DNA of 64,000 nucleotides. Origin: Viscum album (lineage: Eukaryota; Streptophyta; Magnoliopsida; Santalales; Viscaceae). A model generated the notes under the pieces. The model was not told where the DNA came from. It did not search any database and saw only the letters and a list, made by a program, of their open reading frames with translations. Location of the stretch: NCBI GenBank assembly GCA_963277665.1, contig OY728120.1, positions 423,838,138 through 423,902,137 of the forward strand, written 5' to 3'. Position numbers and translations under genes: made by a program. How positions within the stretch are numbered: the stretch's first letter is position 1; each line of letters starts with the position of its first letter. Of the stretch, positions 22,151-33,295 are shown one piece after another.

Positions 22151-24331
22151 ATTTTAATTTTTATTCTAAAAATAAAATAGAGGATCATTAGTACGTTTTT
22201 TACAATTTACATGAAATAATAATTTAATATAATTAAGTCTCCCAATATTTTATCAAGACTTAATGGCCCTCACCATTATACTCAAAATATCTAGTTTCCA
22301 TGACATTATAGTGGTAACGATCCACATTTCCCTTCACATAACCCCAATAGGGGCTGGTCAAGCTATTTGAAGGCATTTAAGTATGCAGATCTTTTCCAAC
22401 TGCAGGCTTGTAGCTTCTTGATATGTTCTGTGGACTCCCCAATCCTGAAATCCGGACATTTTATTTCCTAACCTCTCACCTCCAATATAAAACCAAGTCT
22501 AGAAAGAGATACTCCTATTACTGTAATATGGTTAAGTCAACCTGAAACATTTCATAAGGTATTCTTGTATAAAAGTAAGTGTCCCAACAAGGGTTGGTCA
22601 AACACATAGATTTTTTGAGTTTTCCCTTAATCATGTAACGAAAGGCTTGGTCTGACTTAATATTTTATTTGAGGGATTTTTATCTATTATGCATGAATTT
22701 CATATTATCATTATCAAAATCTTGTTAATATTAACCGGAACATACTTAAGTGATTATCCATGTCGTGATAATATTTACAAAAAATAATTTTTTATTTTAG
22801 TTCCATATTCCATGCTTGTTTAGTTCATTAATTATTTGATCGAGACAACACATATATAATGATAAACCATACAATTGAAAAAAATAAAATAAAGAAAATG
22901 CATGATAATGAGATTTTATAATGGTTTTTTATCTAGAGGTTGATAAACTAACATTGACCTAGTGGAGAAACACCTTGAACCTCCTGGGTTTAGGTTTAAA
23001 GGTTTCCACCTGTCCACCTGTGTATCTCCTCGGATTGGTTTCGTCTGAGCTCCAACTTGAACCACCTCCTCTAGGTTGGGAGTTCCATCCATTACATATT
23101 ATTTTATTAACTCATGTGTAGTTTAGGGAGAAAAGGTGGTGTTTGCATAAAAGAAACCATGGGCTCACATGCCCTACATATTAATGAGGAAATATGGATC
23201 ACATGCCAACAATTAATTTAATAAATAAATTAAAATGAAAACAATCATGTACAAAGGTCATGGTCTAGTTCATGATCACCCACATACATGCAACGAGGTA
23301 CGTATTTAATAAAACTAGTATTCAATTATTTAATCATTATAATTTAATAGAAATTAAGCTCTAATCAACTATTTATCATCTTTAATTAATTAATACTTTT
23401 ATTATGAACCCTTCTTTATAAATTTCCTTGATATTATCATCTATTATAATTTTTAAAAAATAAATACATTTAAAATTATCTTTTTACATAACATGTACCT
23501 TAGATGAATCCCAGTGAATTCCCATTCAAAACTACCCAATGATTAGGAATTAACATTACCCAAATGATAAATGAAATAAACATATGTAAAAAACACCTAT
23601 CACATGTTGTTCCCCAGCTATACACTGGCACCACGGTACACGTCTAAAGGGTTTGTATAATATAGTAATAAATTTTAATAAATTTTCATAATTTGGATGA
23701 GTACACAACATGTAGTTCCTATTACACGGTGTGTACGATCATTCACCTTCCATCATAAGTATGCACGAGAGGATACGACAATTATATGTACTTCAGAAAT
23801 ACTCAGAGTACACGACTTGTCCACTGTGCTACACGCCATTTAGTATCTGTATTATACAGTCCCCATTCGGGTAAGTCATGTACGAGGTACACGGTCCAAC
23901 CCTAACATGAAGGGACTACATGGTGTGTCTAGTGAGCCCCAAATGTGTAATCTGGAAACTATGTGCCACCTATTCTTGGTCATCACACAAAATCATTAAG
24001 ATTTTGAAAAATTACAAGGAAATGGCTTTGTTTGGCAGACAAGTCCAGATGAATTGAACCTTGATACACGACATTTGAATCCAACTACACAAAGTGTATT
24101 TTGGTGTTGTATGGCCCTGAACCTTTGATACCTATGAATGAGATTTTCTGTGTTATTTTAATCAAAATTAAAAGTAAAGAACATTTCTGTAAGGTGAACG
24201 AGAAACAAAAAAAGAGGAATATATATCAAGATTCAGATTTGCAGAATTATTAACATGAATTGAAAAATTAAATTATTAAACTGTAAATCATCAATGAATT
24301 ATTTTAATAGTTATAAATTGTGATGTAACCC
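22151..24331 (-). other. E3 leader between primer site and gag, unusually long, contents unclassified
   Basis: About 2.2 kb without recognisable coding sequence. It includes a near-repeat of CCCAATAGGGGCTGGTCAAG at 22347 and CCCAACAAGGGTTGGTCAAA at 22586 (about 240 bases apart), a GC-richer patch at 22930-23110, and a segment at 23620-23990 dense in GTGTAC/GTACAC-type motifs. A leader this long suggests a further insertion, but I find neither LTR ends nor terminal inverted repeats. Confidence 0.5.
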
Positions 24332-24342
24332 CTCTGATACCA
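24332..24342 (-). other. E3 primer binding site (initiator-Met tRNA)
   Basis: Minus strand TGGTATCAGAG, two bases after the LTR end CCTACA. It is complementary to the 3' end of plant initiator methionine tRNA and is perfectly preserved; it fixes the 5' LTR boundary and the element's orientation. Confidence 0.92.
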
Positions 24343-24344
24343 CA

Positions 24345-26344
24345 TGTAGGTTCTAGGAGTAGTGGAAGCGTGGTTGGTCCATTACCCAACTTTAATTTTT
24401 TCCATGATCAATGATTATTCCAAGATTAACAAGACGATGAACCCCAGTTTCCAAAGAATATAATTAAAGACTGGGATAGAGAATAAGGATAACTGAATCC
24501 TATAGGTATGATCTTGCACATCATGTTTATAATTAATTTAATTAATTTCATAAAGAAATGAATACCTAGATCTTTGTTATTTTCTTCACTGATGACATTG
24601 ATCATAAAAAATGACCCCTCTGAATTTTCTCATTATTCTTGTGAGGATCCGAACCAGAATCTCTCTAGCGGTGATCCACACGAACTCTGATGGCCTCTGG
24701 TTGACACCACTCGTTCTCCAGGTGCCAGTGTGGCAAATCATGTTTTTTGTGTCAGTCGTTATTGATCCCTTGATCTTCGGTCTTAAAGAATGCCTCTCAT
24801 TCGTGTGATGGGTAGAAAGAGGGTTTGATAGAGAAATCATTTAGCTCAATAATTCTCAATTCACCGGGTGTGTAGTTAGGTGTATGGAACAATAGAAATA
24901 CATGTCTATTAATCAACGTGAGGCTTAAGTTACAATATTCAATTGCATAACAGCAATTAAATACATTTTAACCTCAGGGAAAACCCATGCTTCTAATAAT
25001 AATACTGCGCAATTATTTATGGTGCACTAACTTGTGAAAAACAAAATTATAAATAAAATTCCACACCACAAAATAATAATAGTGTTATTATTATTTTAAC
25101 TTGTTCCAACTAGTTAAATAATTATTTACCATCTTGCAAATAATTATTTTATTTCTGTACTGGCCTTGGTCTGCTCGAACTCCACTTCCATTTATTTAAC
25201 ACCTGAATAATTAAATAAATAATATATTCTCTTAAATAAATATTATATTTACAAACTAGTAAATAAATATTTTTAAACATTTAATAAAATAAATAAATAT
25301 ATTTTACCCATAATCCAATGAATAAATATTTATTTAATTTATGCAATCATTATAACATGAATAAAATTATTCCACTTTCTTGATAATAATAATTATCACA
25401 ATAATTAAATTAAAATATAATTTTACTGTGACCACAAAAAACTCATAGTGTGTGACCCTCTAGGATTATTTCTCGTTTTCATTAGGTGGGCTTGCCTAAA
25501 GTCTGAGAGTAATGTCTAGAAATGGTTCAAGGCACCCAAGAGAAAGATCTTAATGTCGCAACAATGAAATCCACATATGAATGCTTACTGTGTAATATAA
25601 TCCCTTTTTCTCAATATCTCATCAAGTAGGATTCATGATAGTGTCATCAACCTTTGTGCATGATACGTCATTCCTTGACTACCTGAAATAAACTCTTTGT
25701 TACACCATGGACATGGAAATTTTCATGACGGTTCTATTTCAATCAAAGGTATGAGATATCAACTTACATAATTGGATTTGAAAAATCTTTCATTGACTTA
25801 TCCATTAATAACATGCCCCTTATGACGCACACAACATACTCTACTTCCCGCCAACAGTCTGTGTGATAGTTTTTATTAGTAAATCAAAGTTCGCGAGTTG
25901 TGAAACGTATTGATGATAATCTTAATGTCTATGGATCATTACACATGGTCACATATAGGAATAAATGATGGCACCAAAACAAGCATAATTTTTACTGGCG
26001 GGTCTATTATCATAATCTCATGTCTTGGAGATTACCAAGTGCGAACTTCATGAGAGGAATTATAATATGCTTATGAGTAATCAAACATGATGGTCTACAT
26101 TATATGTGTCCCATCATATAATTTCATCCAAATTCAAAACTATATTTAAGAATATTTTTTTATCATTTCAAGGTTCTCATCATAATGGGGAACTGTCATG
26201 ACCTTATCAATGCAACAAATACTCTAGGATATTATTACATCACAATCATGGAGAATAATGAAAAATATTTAATAAGATGTTTAATATTTAAATAAATTAA
26301 ATATTCATGAAATAAAAGTGAAAATATTTTGTTCTAGGACCCCA
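24345..26344 (-). repeat. E3 5' LTR (2.0 kb)
   Basis: Minus strand TGGGGTCCTAGAACA to ...CTAGAACCTACA, exactly 2000 bases with TG...CA ends, followed by the primer site. Its first ~650 bases (26344-25697) pair with the truncated 3' LTR at 17592-18236. The last ~350 bases (about 24345-24840) are GC-richer, as in other Angela-like LTRs near the R/U5 end, and contain overlapping open frames of 65 and 84 codons on opposite strands that have no protein-family resemblance. Confidence 0.9.
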
Positions 26345-27811
26345 ACACAAGAAACTTATAATTTAAATTCAGCCACATTTAGATAAAGTAAAAAATAGAC
26401 AGAAAAATTAAAAAAATATTTCTTTTTATAAAATATCCTTAACATTGGTTAATAAAGTCAACTGGCCACAAAAAATTTAGGGTTGACTATACACATCAAT
26501 ATATACAACTATGAATATTTTTTGATTAAACTTTTTTGATGGAAAATTCAACTACCTAAGTGAAGGGGAATATTTGGAATGAAAAAAGTCCACCAGATTG
26601 GGCTATAAATACATCCTCCTCTTCTAAATGAAAGGGGTTGAAATATCAAAATATAATAGGATAAATTGGCATAAAAAATTCCTTTTCAAAGGCCTAGGAG
26701 GACCTTCCAAACTCATTTTTCACTTGAGACACCCTTCCTCCTCTTTTTTTCATTTTATTTTCTGTTATTCTTATTTATAATCTAGTAAGTTTGTTTTGAA
26801 TTTATTTTAAATTTTTATGCATGTTTAAACTTTATTTCCTCTTATAATTATCCAAACACTATTTTGTAATATTAATTTTCATAAAATAGATTAAATAATG
26901 TTTAAAACCATTCCATTTTCTTACTAAAAAATTCAATTAGAATCTCATTTTTAACTCTCCTTGCATTTCATGTGTGTGTTTGGTGCACCACTCTTTTCAT
27001 ATCCCATTACGTTTCTTATATTTTTTCACACATTTCCATTAAAATTGCAAAAATATAATTATCCACCCAAATTTATGAGTACATCTCTTATTTGGGTGGG
27101 TCATAATTTGGGCATGTAAAGTGATTGAGATCTTCTTCTCAATCAATATTCATTAAATTAGTATTGTGTATATTGAAGTTAAAATGTCATGGATTAAAGA
27201 AATGTTTTGTTTGACATGTGGATTCAATGACTTATTGAATCCAAAAGTACAACTGGGTTCATGAAATGTTGAACCTTCCATCAACAAGAATTTATTGAGA
27301 TCAATACCCATGTTAAGGCTTGGATTAAATCTAAAATGATAGGTAATTTCGATCAAAAAATGTTTTGAAGTGGATGTTGATTAAATGAAATGTATTAAAA
27401 CCTCATGGATATAATAATATTTAATAAATAATGATTAAATAACCCCAATAATTATTAAATTTTTAATTCAATCTTCATTAATCAATCATTTCATTTAATC
27501 TCTGCAAACAAAACCCCCTGAAAAATACAATCAATAAAAAATTGACTCTAAAAGTTGTACAATTTCCTATGACTCTAACTGAGTGATTCTATACACAATA
27601 TGTAGAGAAATGTACATTTGAATGGTCAAAAGGATACAATCAACCACACTTTTGGTACACTCTGGTAATGAGGTCATAGTCTCCCCACAGAAAAACCCTA
27701 GTACCTCACCACTATTTTGTAGCCTCTGGAAATTAGGGAGATGAACATGAGTCCATGTGGCCATCCGAGCTTGGGGAACCTCTGAGTGGCATATGGGTTT
27801 GGGACATCATA
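26345..27811 (+). repeat. E4 5' LTR, truncated on the left by E3
   Basis: The 3' end (about 27690-27811: TACCTCAC, GTCCATGTGGCCATCCGAGC, GGAACCTCTGAGTGG, GGGACATCATA) aligns with 35995-36120 of the 3' LTR. Upstream alignment is weak by eye. Only ~1.47 kb is present against 2.83 kb in the 3' LTR, and E3 borders it directly, so E3 probably inserted into this LTR. A TATAAAT at 26604-26610, followed by a CT-rich stretch, could be the LTR promoter; its distance to the LTR end is ~1.2 kb against ~2.3 kb for the similar box in the 3' LTR, so an indel or a wrong pairing of boxes must be assumed. Confidence 0.7.
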
Positions 27812-27814
27812 ATG

Positions 27815-27826
27815 TGGTATCATTAG
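27815..27826 (+). other. E4 primer binding site
   Basis: TGGTATCATTAG, three bases after the LTR end; nine or ten of 12 positions match the initiator-Met site TGGTATCAGAGC. It fixes the 5' LTR boundary. Confidence 0.8.
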
Positions 27827-28599
27827 TTTTATTTATAGATTTACTATTTCGAGATAATATACAATAGATTATTAAAACTTTGTAACTTGTTGATAAGACT
27901 TTCTTGGGCGTTTCTAACCCACATTCAAGTTAAATATTGAGTAGCTTGAATGAAAATATATTTTCTATTTTTTCTTATTACATTTGATTAACATTCACCA
28001 TTGGGTGACACACATGATATGTTATGGTTATTATTATTATTATTCTCATTTAATATTTCATTTCATCCTAATCCTAATGACATGAGGGAAATGATAATTA
28101 TTACATGCATCATCTTAGGCACCACGAACTCACATTCCATGCATATTCTAGCCCATATAGGTGGATTTAAATACATTCATTTTGTTTTATTTCCTATGAC
28201 TGTTGGGTGATAATTGTTTAAATATATGCATATACTAGTCTTTGGCTGTGATTTAGTGTTTTTTAATTTTAATTAATGAGGTTTATGGTCCCTAATGGGT
28301 TTGAATGGGTAGTTTACCAAGTCAAATCATCATATATAACCTATTATATTCTTTGTCTGGATAAAATATGGGATAATTAGAAATTAAATGGGTATCTATT
28401 TCACTATATAGATGTATGAACCCTAATTCACTAGGAATAGAAAATATATTTTAATAAAACATTGAAAAAAGTTTATAAGAAAATGCATCGTAATAATGTG
28501 AAACATAGCTTGAAAAAAATTGTTTCCCATAAATGAATAGGCGATGTTCTATTGAACCTTCTTTTACATTCTTTATTCTCTAGAGTATTTATCTAATTC
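27827..28599 (+). other. E4 5' leader, no gene seen
   Basis: AT-rich, with a short (TTA)n tract near 28028-28043. An open 69-codon stretch at 28001-28210 has no family resemblance. Its position between primer site and gag makes it the untranslated leader. Confidence 0.55.
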
Positions 28600-29760
28600 A
28601 TGACAACTATTAGTCATGTGTTTGTAATTTTTAGAGTTACTCCAACAAAACAACCTTATTTTATGCACTATGAGGGTGGTGATGATCATGCTCTAGAAAT
28701 GGTGGGCCTTGAGTTACTAGTCTTATTGTCCAGAGTGCCACATGAGGAATCTCTTATTATACCTGATTTTGGCACTGATGCTTAACTTCATTAGAGTTTA
28801 CTATGTCTGATGCAGTCTGTGAATGGTGCTCCATGACCTTCACATATGATGGATGATCTGACACATGATTTCAACCAATAGAATTATCTTAGCTTTTCTA
28901 GAGATGGCGGTGAATAGATTGATGATTATTTGATGAATTCCACAAAATATATCATTGAGAATCTAGAGATACCTTCCGAGTGGTGGGTCAATCTTTCAAC
29001 CTATATATTGTGTGATTCATCCAATCACTGATGGGATTTAATTACCTAGGATGGTCATCACTAGGGCATGGATTGGGGTATTTTAAATACTACATACTTT
29101 AATAAGTTATTTCCTCAGACACTGAGGGATTACTGAGATAGAGAGATCATGAATCTAGAGTAGTTTTTTATGTTATTAATGGATTATTCTATGTAATTTA
29201 CTGAGTTTTAGTTTTTTTCACCACTTCTAGCTAGTAATAATATTTCTCTTGCAATATACTTTGAGGATGGGATCTAGTATTACATCCTTACTCAAGTTAA
29301 CATTCCCCTTCCCTAATATCACAATTATCATAAATCATGCTCTTATATATGAGGGAAACATGAGGGAATGCGATAAAATTGGGAAAAGAGGATCAGGGAA
29401 AAGTCATACCTATAGTTATTCTTGTAGCAAGAAACATTCCCTCGATGGTCCATTTCATAGCAATGGCAGTTAGATTAACCTCAATAGAAACTCCATCATA
29501 TTCCATCAGTGTGGATGAAAAGGGAATTCAAATACTCTATGGGATACAGACCCAATGGAGTGTCTTACATATGGTTTTAAGGGGAATCTGTATAGATTCT
29601 GTTAGAACTCTCCATCTGGTTTATGTGAAAGAGGATCCACACTTTCTACACCACCAGAGGAAGGGTATTTTTTGCATCTTTGGGAGGGGAGTTAGAGTAT
29701 AACTAGTAGGAATATATGAGGAGGAAGTCATGGAAGTGGTATATTGACTTTAGATTATTA
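28600..29760 (+). pseudogene. gag: E4 gag (strongly decayed)
   Basis: Assigned mainly by position between leader and protease. Frames are broken, but GGDDHALEMVGLELL (from about 28670) and the downstream aromatic/charged pattern fit gypsy Gag, and a lysine/serine-rich stretch with paired Cys residues at about 29370-29450 (CDKIGKRGSGKSHTYSYSC) resembles a ruined zinc-knuckle region. Open stretches of 74 and 107 codons around 29249-29702 overlap in different frames; neither is a gene on its own. Confidence 0.6.
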
Positions 29761-29799
29761 GAATTAACAGAGGGGTCTTACTAAGGGTAGTACCATTGT

Positions 29800-30513
29800 T
29801 CCACAGGGACATGGATCAGGTCAGTTACATGCTTTACAGCTGATACCTGATGATCAGAGTGAAGAACTATCAAAAATATGAGGTACTATTCTGGTGACCT
29901 ATACTATTTTTTCTTCTTTGTTTGATATTTATTCTTCAGACTTCATCATATCATTAACTATCATAGAAATTCTTAGGATATATGTTTAGTAGTCTTGTGG
30001 TTTAAGGACCCTGGATACACTGTTTGGAGTTTGGTCAGAGGGAATACGACAATGAATGGACTATCCCCTTGATATAGGTATTTACAAATTATTTTGGGAT
30101 CTATCTTCTCTTGAGATAAAAGGATTCCATTTCATTATTGGGTTCGATTTGTTGGTTCTATATCATTCCTTTTTTGAATTTTATCATCATAGGGTATCAT
30201 TTACATCATTAAAGAGTAGTATTTATCTACACAAGGGTGAGTGGGATGTCCAGGATAGTAGAACTAGACCAGAGCATCATGGGATAGTTGCAGTGACTGC
30301 TCATATTGTTAGTCTCTTAATGGGGGATCAGGGAGTACACGATGTAGATTTTTCATTAATAGTATATTGTTTTAGGGATGACTTTACTGATGAGTATTCT
30401 AGCTTACCTCATGAGAGAGGGGTAGATTTTATGACTGAGGTCATTACAAGAGTATCTCCAATGTCTATTACTCTATACATTATGACACCTATTAATCTCC
30501 AAGAGCTCGAGTA
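29800..30513 (+). pseudogene. E4 protease and protease-RT linker (broken)
   Basis: The protease active-site region reads SLFDIYSSDFIIS at about 29910-29950; gypsy elements have FDSGASHSFI here, so the Asp is kept and the Gly lost. Downstream, 30056-30513 is open for 152 codons and holds IKGFHFIIGFDLLVLYHSFF (family: GFDVILGMDWL.YH) followed by HHRVSF, a degenerate linker, DFTDEYSSLPHERGVDFMTE and TPINLQELE, which is the start of RT. The open stretch begins within the protease and ends with tandem TAATAG codons at the RT boundary, so it is a polyprotein fragment. Confidence 0.85.
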
Positions 30514-31340
30514 ATAGTAGGAGGATCTAGAGGTAAAGGTTTTATAAGGCATAACACTTCATCTTGGGGTTCACCCATGCTTTCCTCCAAGAAGGTAGAT
30601 GAGACCCTTAGTCTATGCATGGATTGAAAACTGTTGAACTAGATTATGGTCAAGAACTAGTATCCATAGCCTTGAATAAATGATCTCTTTGAATTGAAAT
30701 GAGGAGATAGGTTATTCTCAAATATTGAACTGAGATCAGGCTATTATCAGGTATGGGTCTAGCATTTAGATATAACTTGTATGTAATTTCATATATGGTG
30801 TGGTCTGTATGCATATATTGTCATGTTGTTTGGTATTACAAACACACTAATCATTTTATAGGCTTTTATGAATTCTTTCTTTCATCCCTATATGGATACT
30901 TTTGTCATAGTATTTTTGGATGTCATCATTTGGTATTTGAACACTCATACTAACTAGGAAAAGCATCTTGAGGTTGATATGAATATACTGATAGAGAATC
31001 ATATTTATTCTAATCATGAAATGTGATTCTTTTGAATTTAAAAGGTATACTTCTTGGGTAATATAATCTCTGAATTAGGAATACCTATTTATCCAGAGAA
31101 GGTGAGTGTAGCAGTTTCTTGGGAGATACTGAAGAAATGTTTTTCTATATATAGTTTCTTAGGGATGGTTAGATATTACGTGAATTTCATACATGACATA
31201 TCATGGGATTATTCAACTATTCATATTATTAAAAAATGGTTTCATGTTCTTATGGTAAGAATCATGTGGGGAATCCTATTAGGATCTAAATTTAAGACTT
31301 GTTTCGACACCGGTATGGATTCTACTAGAGCTTGGTAGAT
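30490..31340 (+). pseudogene. E4 reverse transcriptase (broken)
   Basis: Fragments in all three frames, in correct order: TPINLQELE (30490-30513), SSKKVDET/LSLCMD near 30580-30625, NDLFELK near 30680, FSNIELRSGYYQV near 30722-30755 (family FSKIDLRSGYHQ), a FGITNTLIILQAFMNSFFHPY-like run read in shifted frame near 30825-30890, and the active-site box VIVFLDVIIW (about 30905-30935), where the second Asp of FxDD is Val. From 31054 the thumb region reads VYFLGNIISELGI and FLGMVRYYVNFIHDIS. No frame stays open for more than 94 codons. Confidence 0.85.
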
Positions 31341-31720
31341 GAAATATGATGTTATGTGGTGCATCCGACAATGGTCTAAGTTTAATATTTATTCTGAATG
31401 ATAGAGTTCTTCATAAGGATCTTAGCAGTTGAGTCCTCATGTGCAAAATTACCTGACACATGACCTCAGCCTCGCAGTTTTTTCAACGAATTACATTATT
31501 TGAGACAAAAATCTAATCAGTGGGTGTTTTATGGTTTATACGGACCAAAATATCCATAATTATATCTATAAATATCATGACATGAATCTAATAAAATGAA
31601 TATGGATAAAATATCATTATTACCTAAACATTGAGCTTCCCTATATGCTTGGAAATGGAAATGTGGTAGTGGATGCCTTAAGTCCGAAAACCCAGGCACA
31701 TGCCATATAGGAATCCTGTG
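31341..31720 (+). pseudogene. E4 RNase H (broken)
   Basis: Readable blocks: NYLTHDLSLAV (about 31450-31485), MVYTDQNIHNYIYKYHDMNL (about 31530-31590; catalytic Asp retained) and YHYYLNIELPYMLGNGNVVV followed by DALSPK (about 31610-31690), the family ending YHPGKANVVADALSRK. Stops replace Arg/Trp codons between the blocks. The domain would remove template RNA during replication. Confidence 0.82.
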
Positions 31721-32720
31721 ATGAATGGAAATTAATGGAAATATTCTTTGAGCTATATATGGAGTTTAAGGATAGTCACAAGTATTCTTATTTATCAACC
31801 ATTAAAGATACCTATTCACTCCTTGAAAAGGTAAACATAATGTTGTTTTTAGATTATGAAGTATTTCTTATTCAAGAAAGTATATAAATAGAGGACCCAA
31901 ATCTAGATTGGAATGTGAAAAACGATGACATACCATGTATACATGTAAATTTTTGGGTAGTTAAATACATGTGAGAGAAAATAATGTGAAAATCCAATGA
32001 TATTTAGTGGGAAGTTCATCTAGGAATCCTTAATTTTTGTCTTTATATGTGATTCTAGTATTGGTGGCTAGGGTTGAAATGTCAGATAATAGGTTTAATC
32101 ACTATGAGATCCACTAATTAGTAGGTGAAAGAAGAGTAATAGAAAACTAAATCTTGTTACAAAAGATTCCAGTCCCAAAATGGAAATGGGAAGATTTTTC
32201 CATGGACATTGTAGTCAGCTTACCAATACCTCCATGAGGTATCGACATAGTTTGGGGTTTCATTGATAGATTAAAGAAGTATCCCTCTTCCTTTCTATCC
32301 AGGAGACTTTCTCAATTGATGAGTTGGGAAGGTTGAACATTTGTGAGATCATATGAACACATGTGGTCCCTTGTACAATCATTTTAGATAGGGAATCTCA
32401 CTTTAGGTCACAATTATGGATGTGGTTGTAGAGATTTATGGGATCATAGGTTCTTTTGAGAATAGTTTTAATCCTCAGACTGATGGAAAATCATAAAGGA
32501 TGATATAGGTTTTAGTGGACATGATCCAAGAATGCATCCATGATTTTGGTGGTTCATGGGAGAATAATATCCATCACATTTAGTTATCCTAAAATATTAT
32601 ATTTTTGGTGAAATTTCAGATAAATCACTTTGAGGCCTTGAATGGTATGACTATTTATTCACCCCTCAACCAGTTTGAGGCTGGAGAGGCAATGTAACTA
32701 GGTCCTCATTTATTTCCAGA
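31721..32720 (+). pseudogene. E4 integrase (broken)
   Basis: Zinc-binding region decayed (WEVHLGILNF and a YWWLGLKCQ-type fragment near 32010-32080). The core is clear at VPKWKWEDFSMDIVVSLPIP (about 32170-32230), which retains the first catalytic Asp (GAC 32205-32207). A block TIILDRESHFRSQLW (about 32380-32425) keeps the second Asp in ILDRES. The third block (family TDGQSERTIQ) survives only as TDGKS followed by a stop near 32480-32495, so the catalytic Glu is not visible. The rest of the core dissolves into stops by 32720. Confidence 0.83.
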
Positions 32721-33282
32721 AAGTTTTTATTTGGTTTTGAAGACTTGGAACCATATGTATACTACTCAGTCTAAAAAAAAGAACATTTTAATTGTCTTTG
32801 ACAACCTCTAGAGTTCGTGGTTGGGGATCATGTTTTCTTGTGAGTATCACCCAAGCTTAGTTATTGATGGATTCAAATTGATGGTATTCCATTAGCAGAA
32901 TTTTTTGGTAAGTTTGTAATCTATAGATATTTGGGTCAATATACTTTTAGTTTATACAACCATAGAGGTACAATTCCATGCATGACCTCTTCTACGTTTC
33001 ACAAATTCACCATTTTTTCCAACCCATCCCATTATTTTGATCCCTATAAGGTTGAACTTTATGTAGATGATTCATTTGTATATTGTCCTATATTCATCAT
33101 TGAAAAGATCATAAAGGCTCTATGTGACCAATCTATCCCTTTAGAATGTATGTTATGACAACACGACTATGTAAATGATGATACTTGGGACCGAGGGTTG
33201 ATGTAAATGCCTAGTGGTCAGAGTTATTCTCAGAACATGTTTTTTTCACCCATGGAAGCTGAACTTGGGGAAAAGTTCCTTT
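32721..33282 (+). pseudogene. E4 integrase C-terminal / chromodomain-like tail
   Basis: From 32931 one frame is open for 75 codons: RGTIPCMTSSTFHKF (family A.RLALPPSLS.VH.VFHVS), FNPSHYFDPYKVELYVDD (family PDPSHVL..EPIEL), SIPLECML; then after a stop HDYVNDDTWDRG. This follows the same plan as the E1 tail at 2639-3001 but with extensive replacement. The last part (SGQSYSQNMFFSPMEAELG) runs into the purine tract. Confidence 0.8.
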
Positions 33283-33295
33283 AAATGGGGAATAA
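33283..33295 (+). other. E4 polypurine tract
   Basis: AAATGGGGAATAA directly before the 3' LTR start; compare GTGGGAAGAA in E1. Confidence 0.7.

Larger units (their letters stand above)
17592..26344 (-). mobile_element. E3: Ty1/copia element, Angela/Tork-like, minus strand
   Basis: Read on the minus strand: 5' LTR (26344-24345), primer site (24342-24332), leader, gag (about 22150-21405), protease, gag-pre-integrase, integrase, RT, RNase H, and the first 645 bases of the 3' LTR (18236-17592). Integrase before RT is the copia order. LTR length (2.0 kb), the NGARHAVVAIGDY-type segment after protease and the QTDQDD RNase H block fit the Angela/Tork group; the lineage is inferred from recall, not a tree. 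The 3' LTR is cut because E1 inserted into it, so the remainder should lie left of E1, outside the window. Every domain carries stops or frameshifts. Confidence 0.92.

Noticed and set aside
24586..24840. Opposite-strand open frames of 84 and 65 codons.
   Set aside because: They overlap each other within the 3' part of the E3 5' LTR and have no family resemblance.
17592..26344. E3 as an element with short 645-bp LTRs (17592-18236 and 25694-26344).
   Set aside because: No primer site follows 25694 on the minus strand, whereas a perfect TGGTATCAGAG follows an LTR-like end at 24345. The LTR is 2.0 kb and the left copy is truncated by E1.
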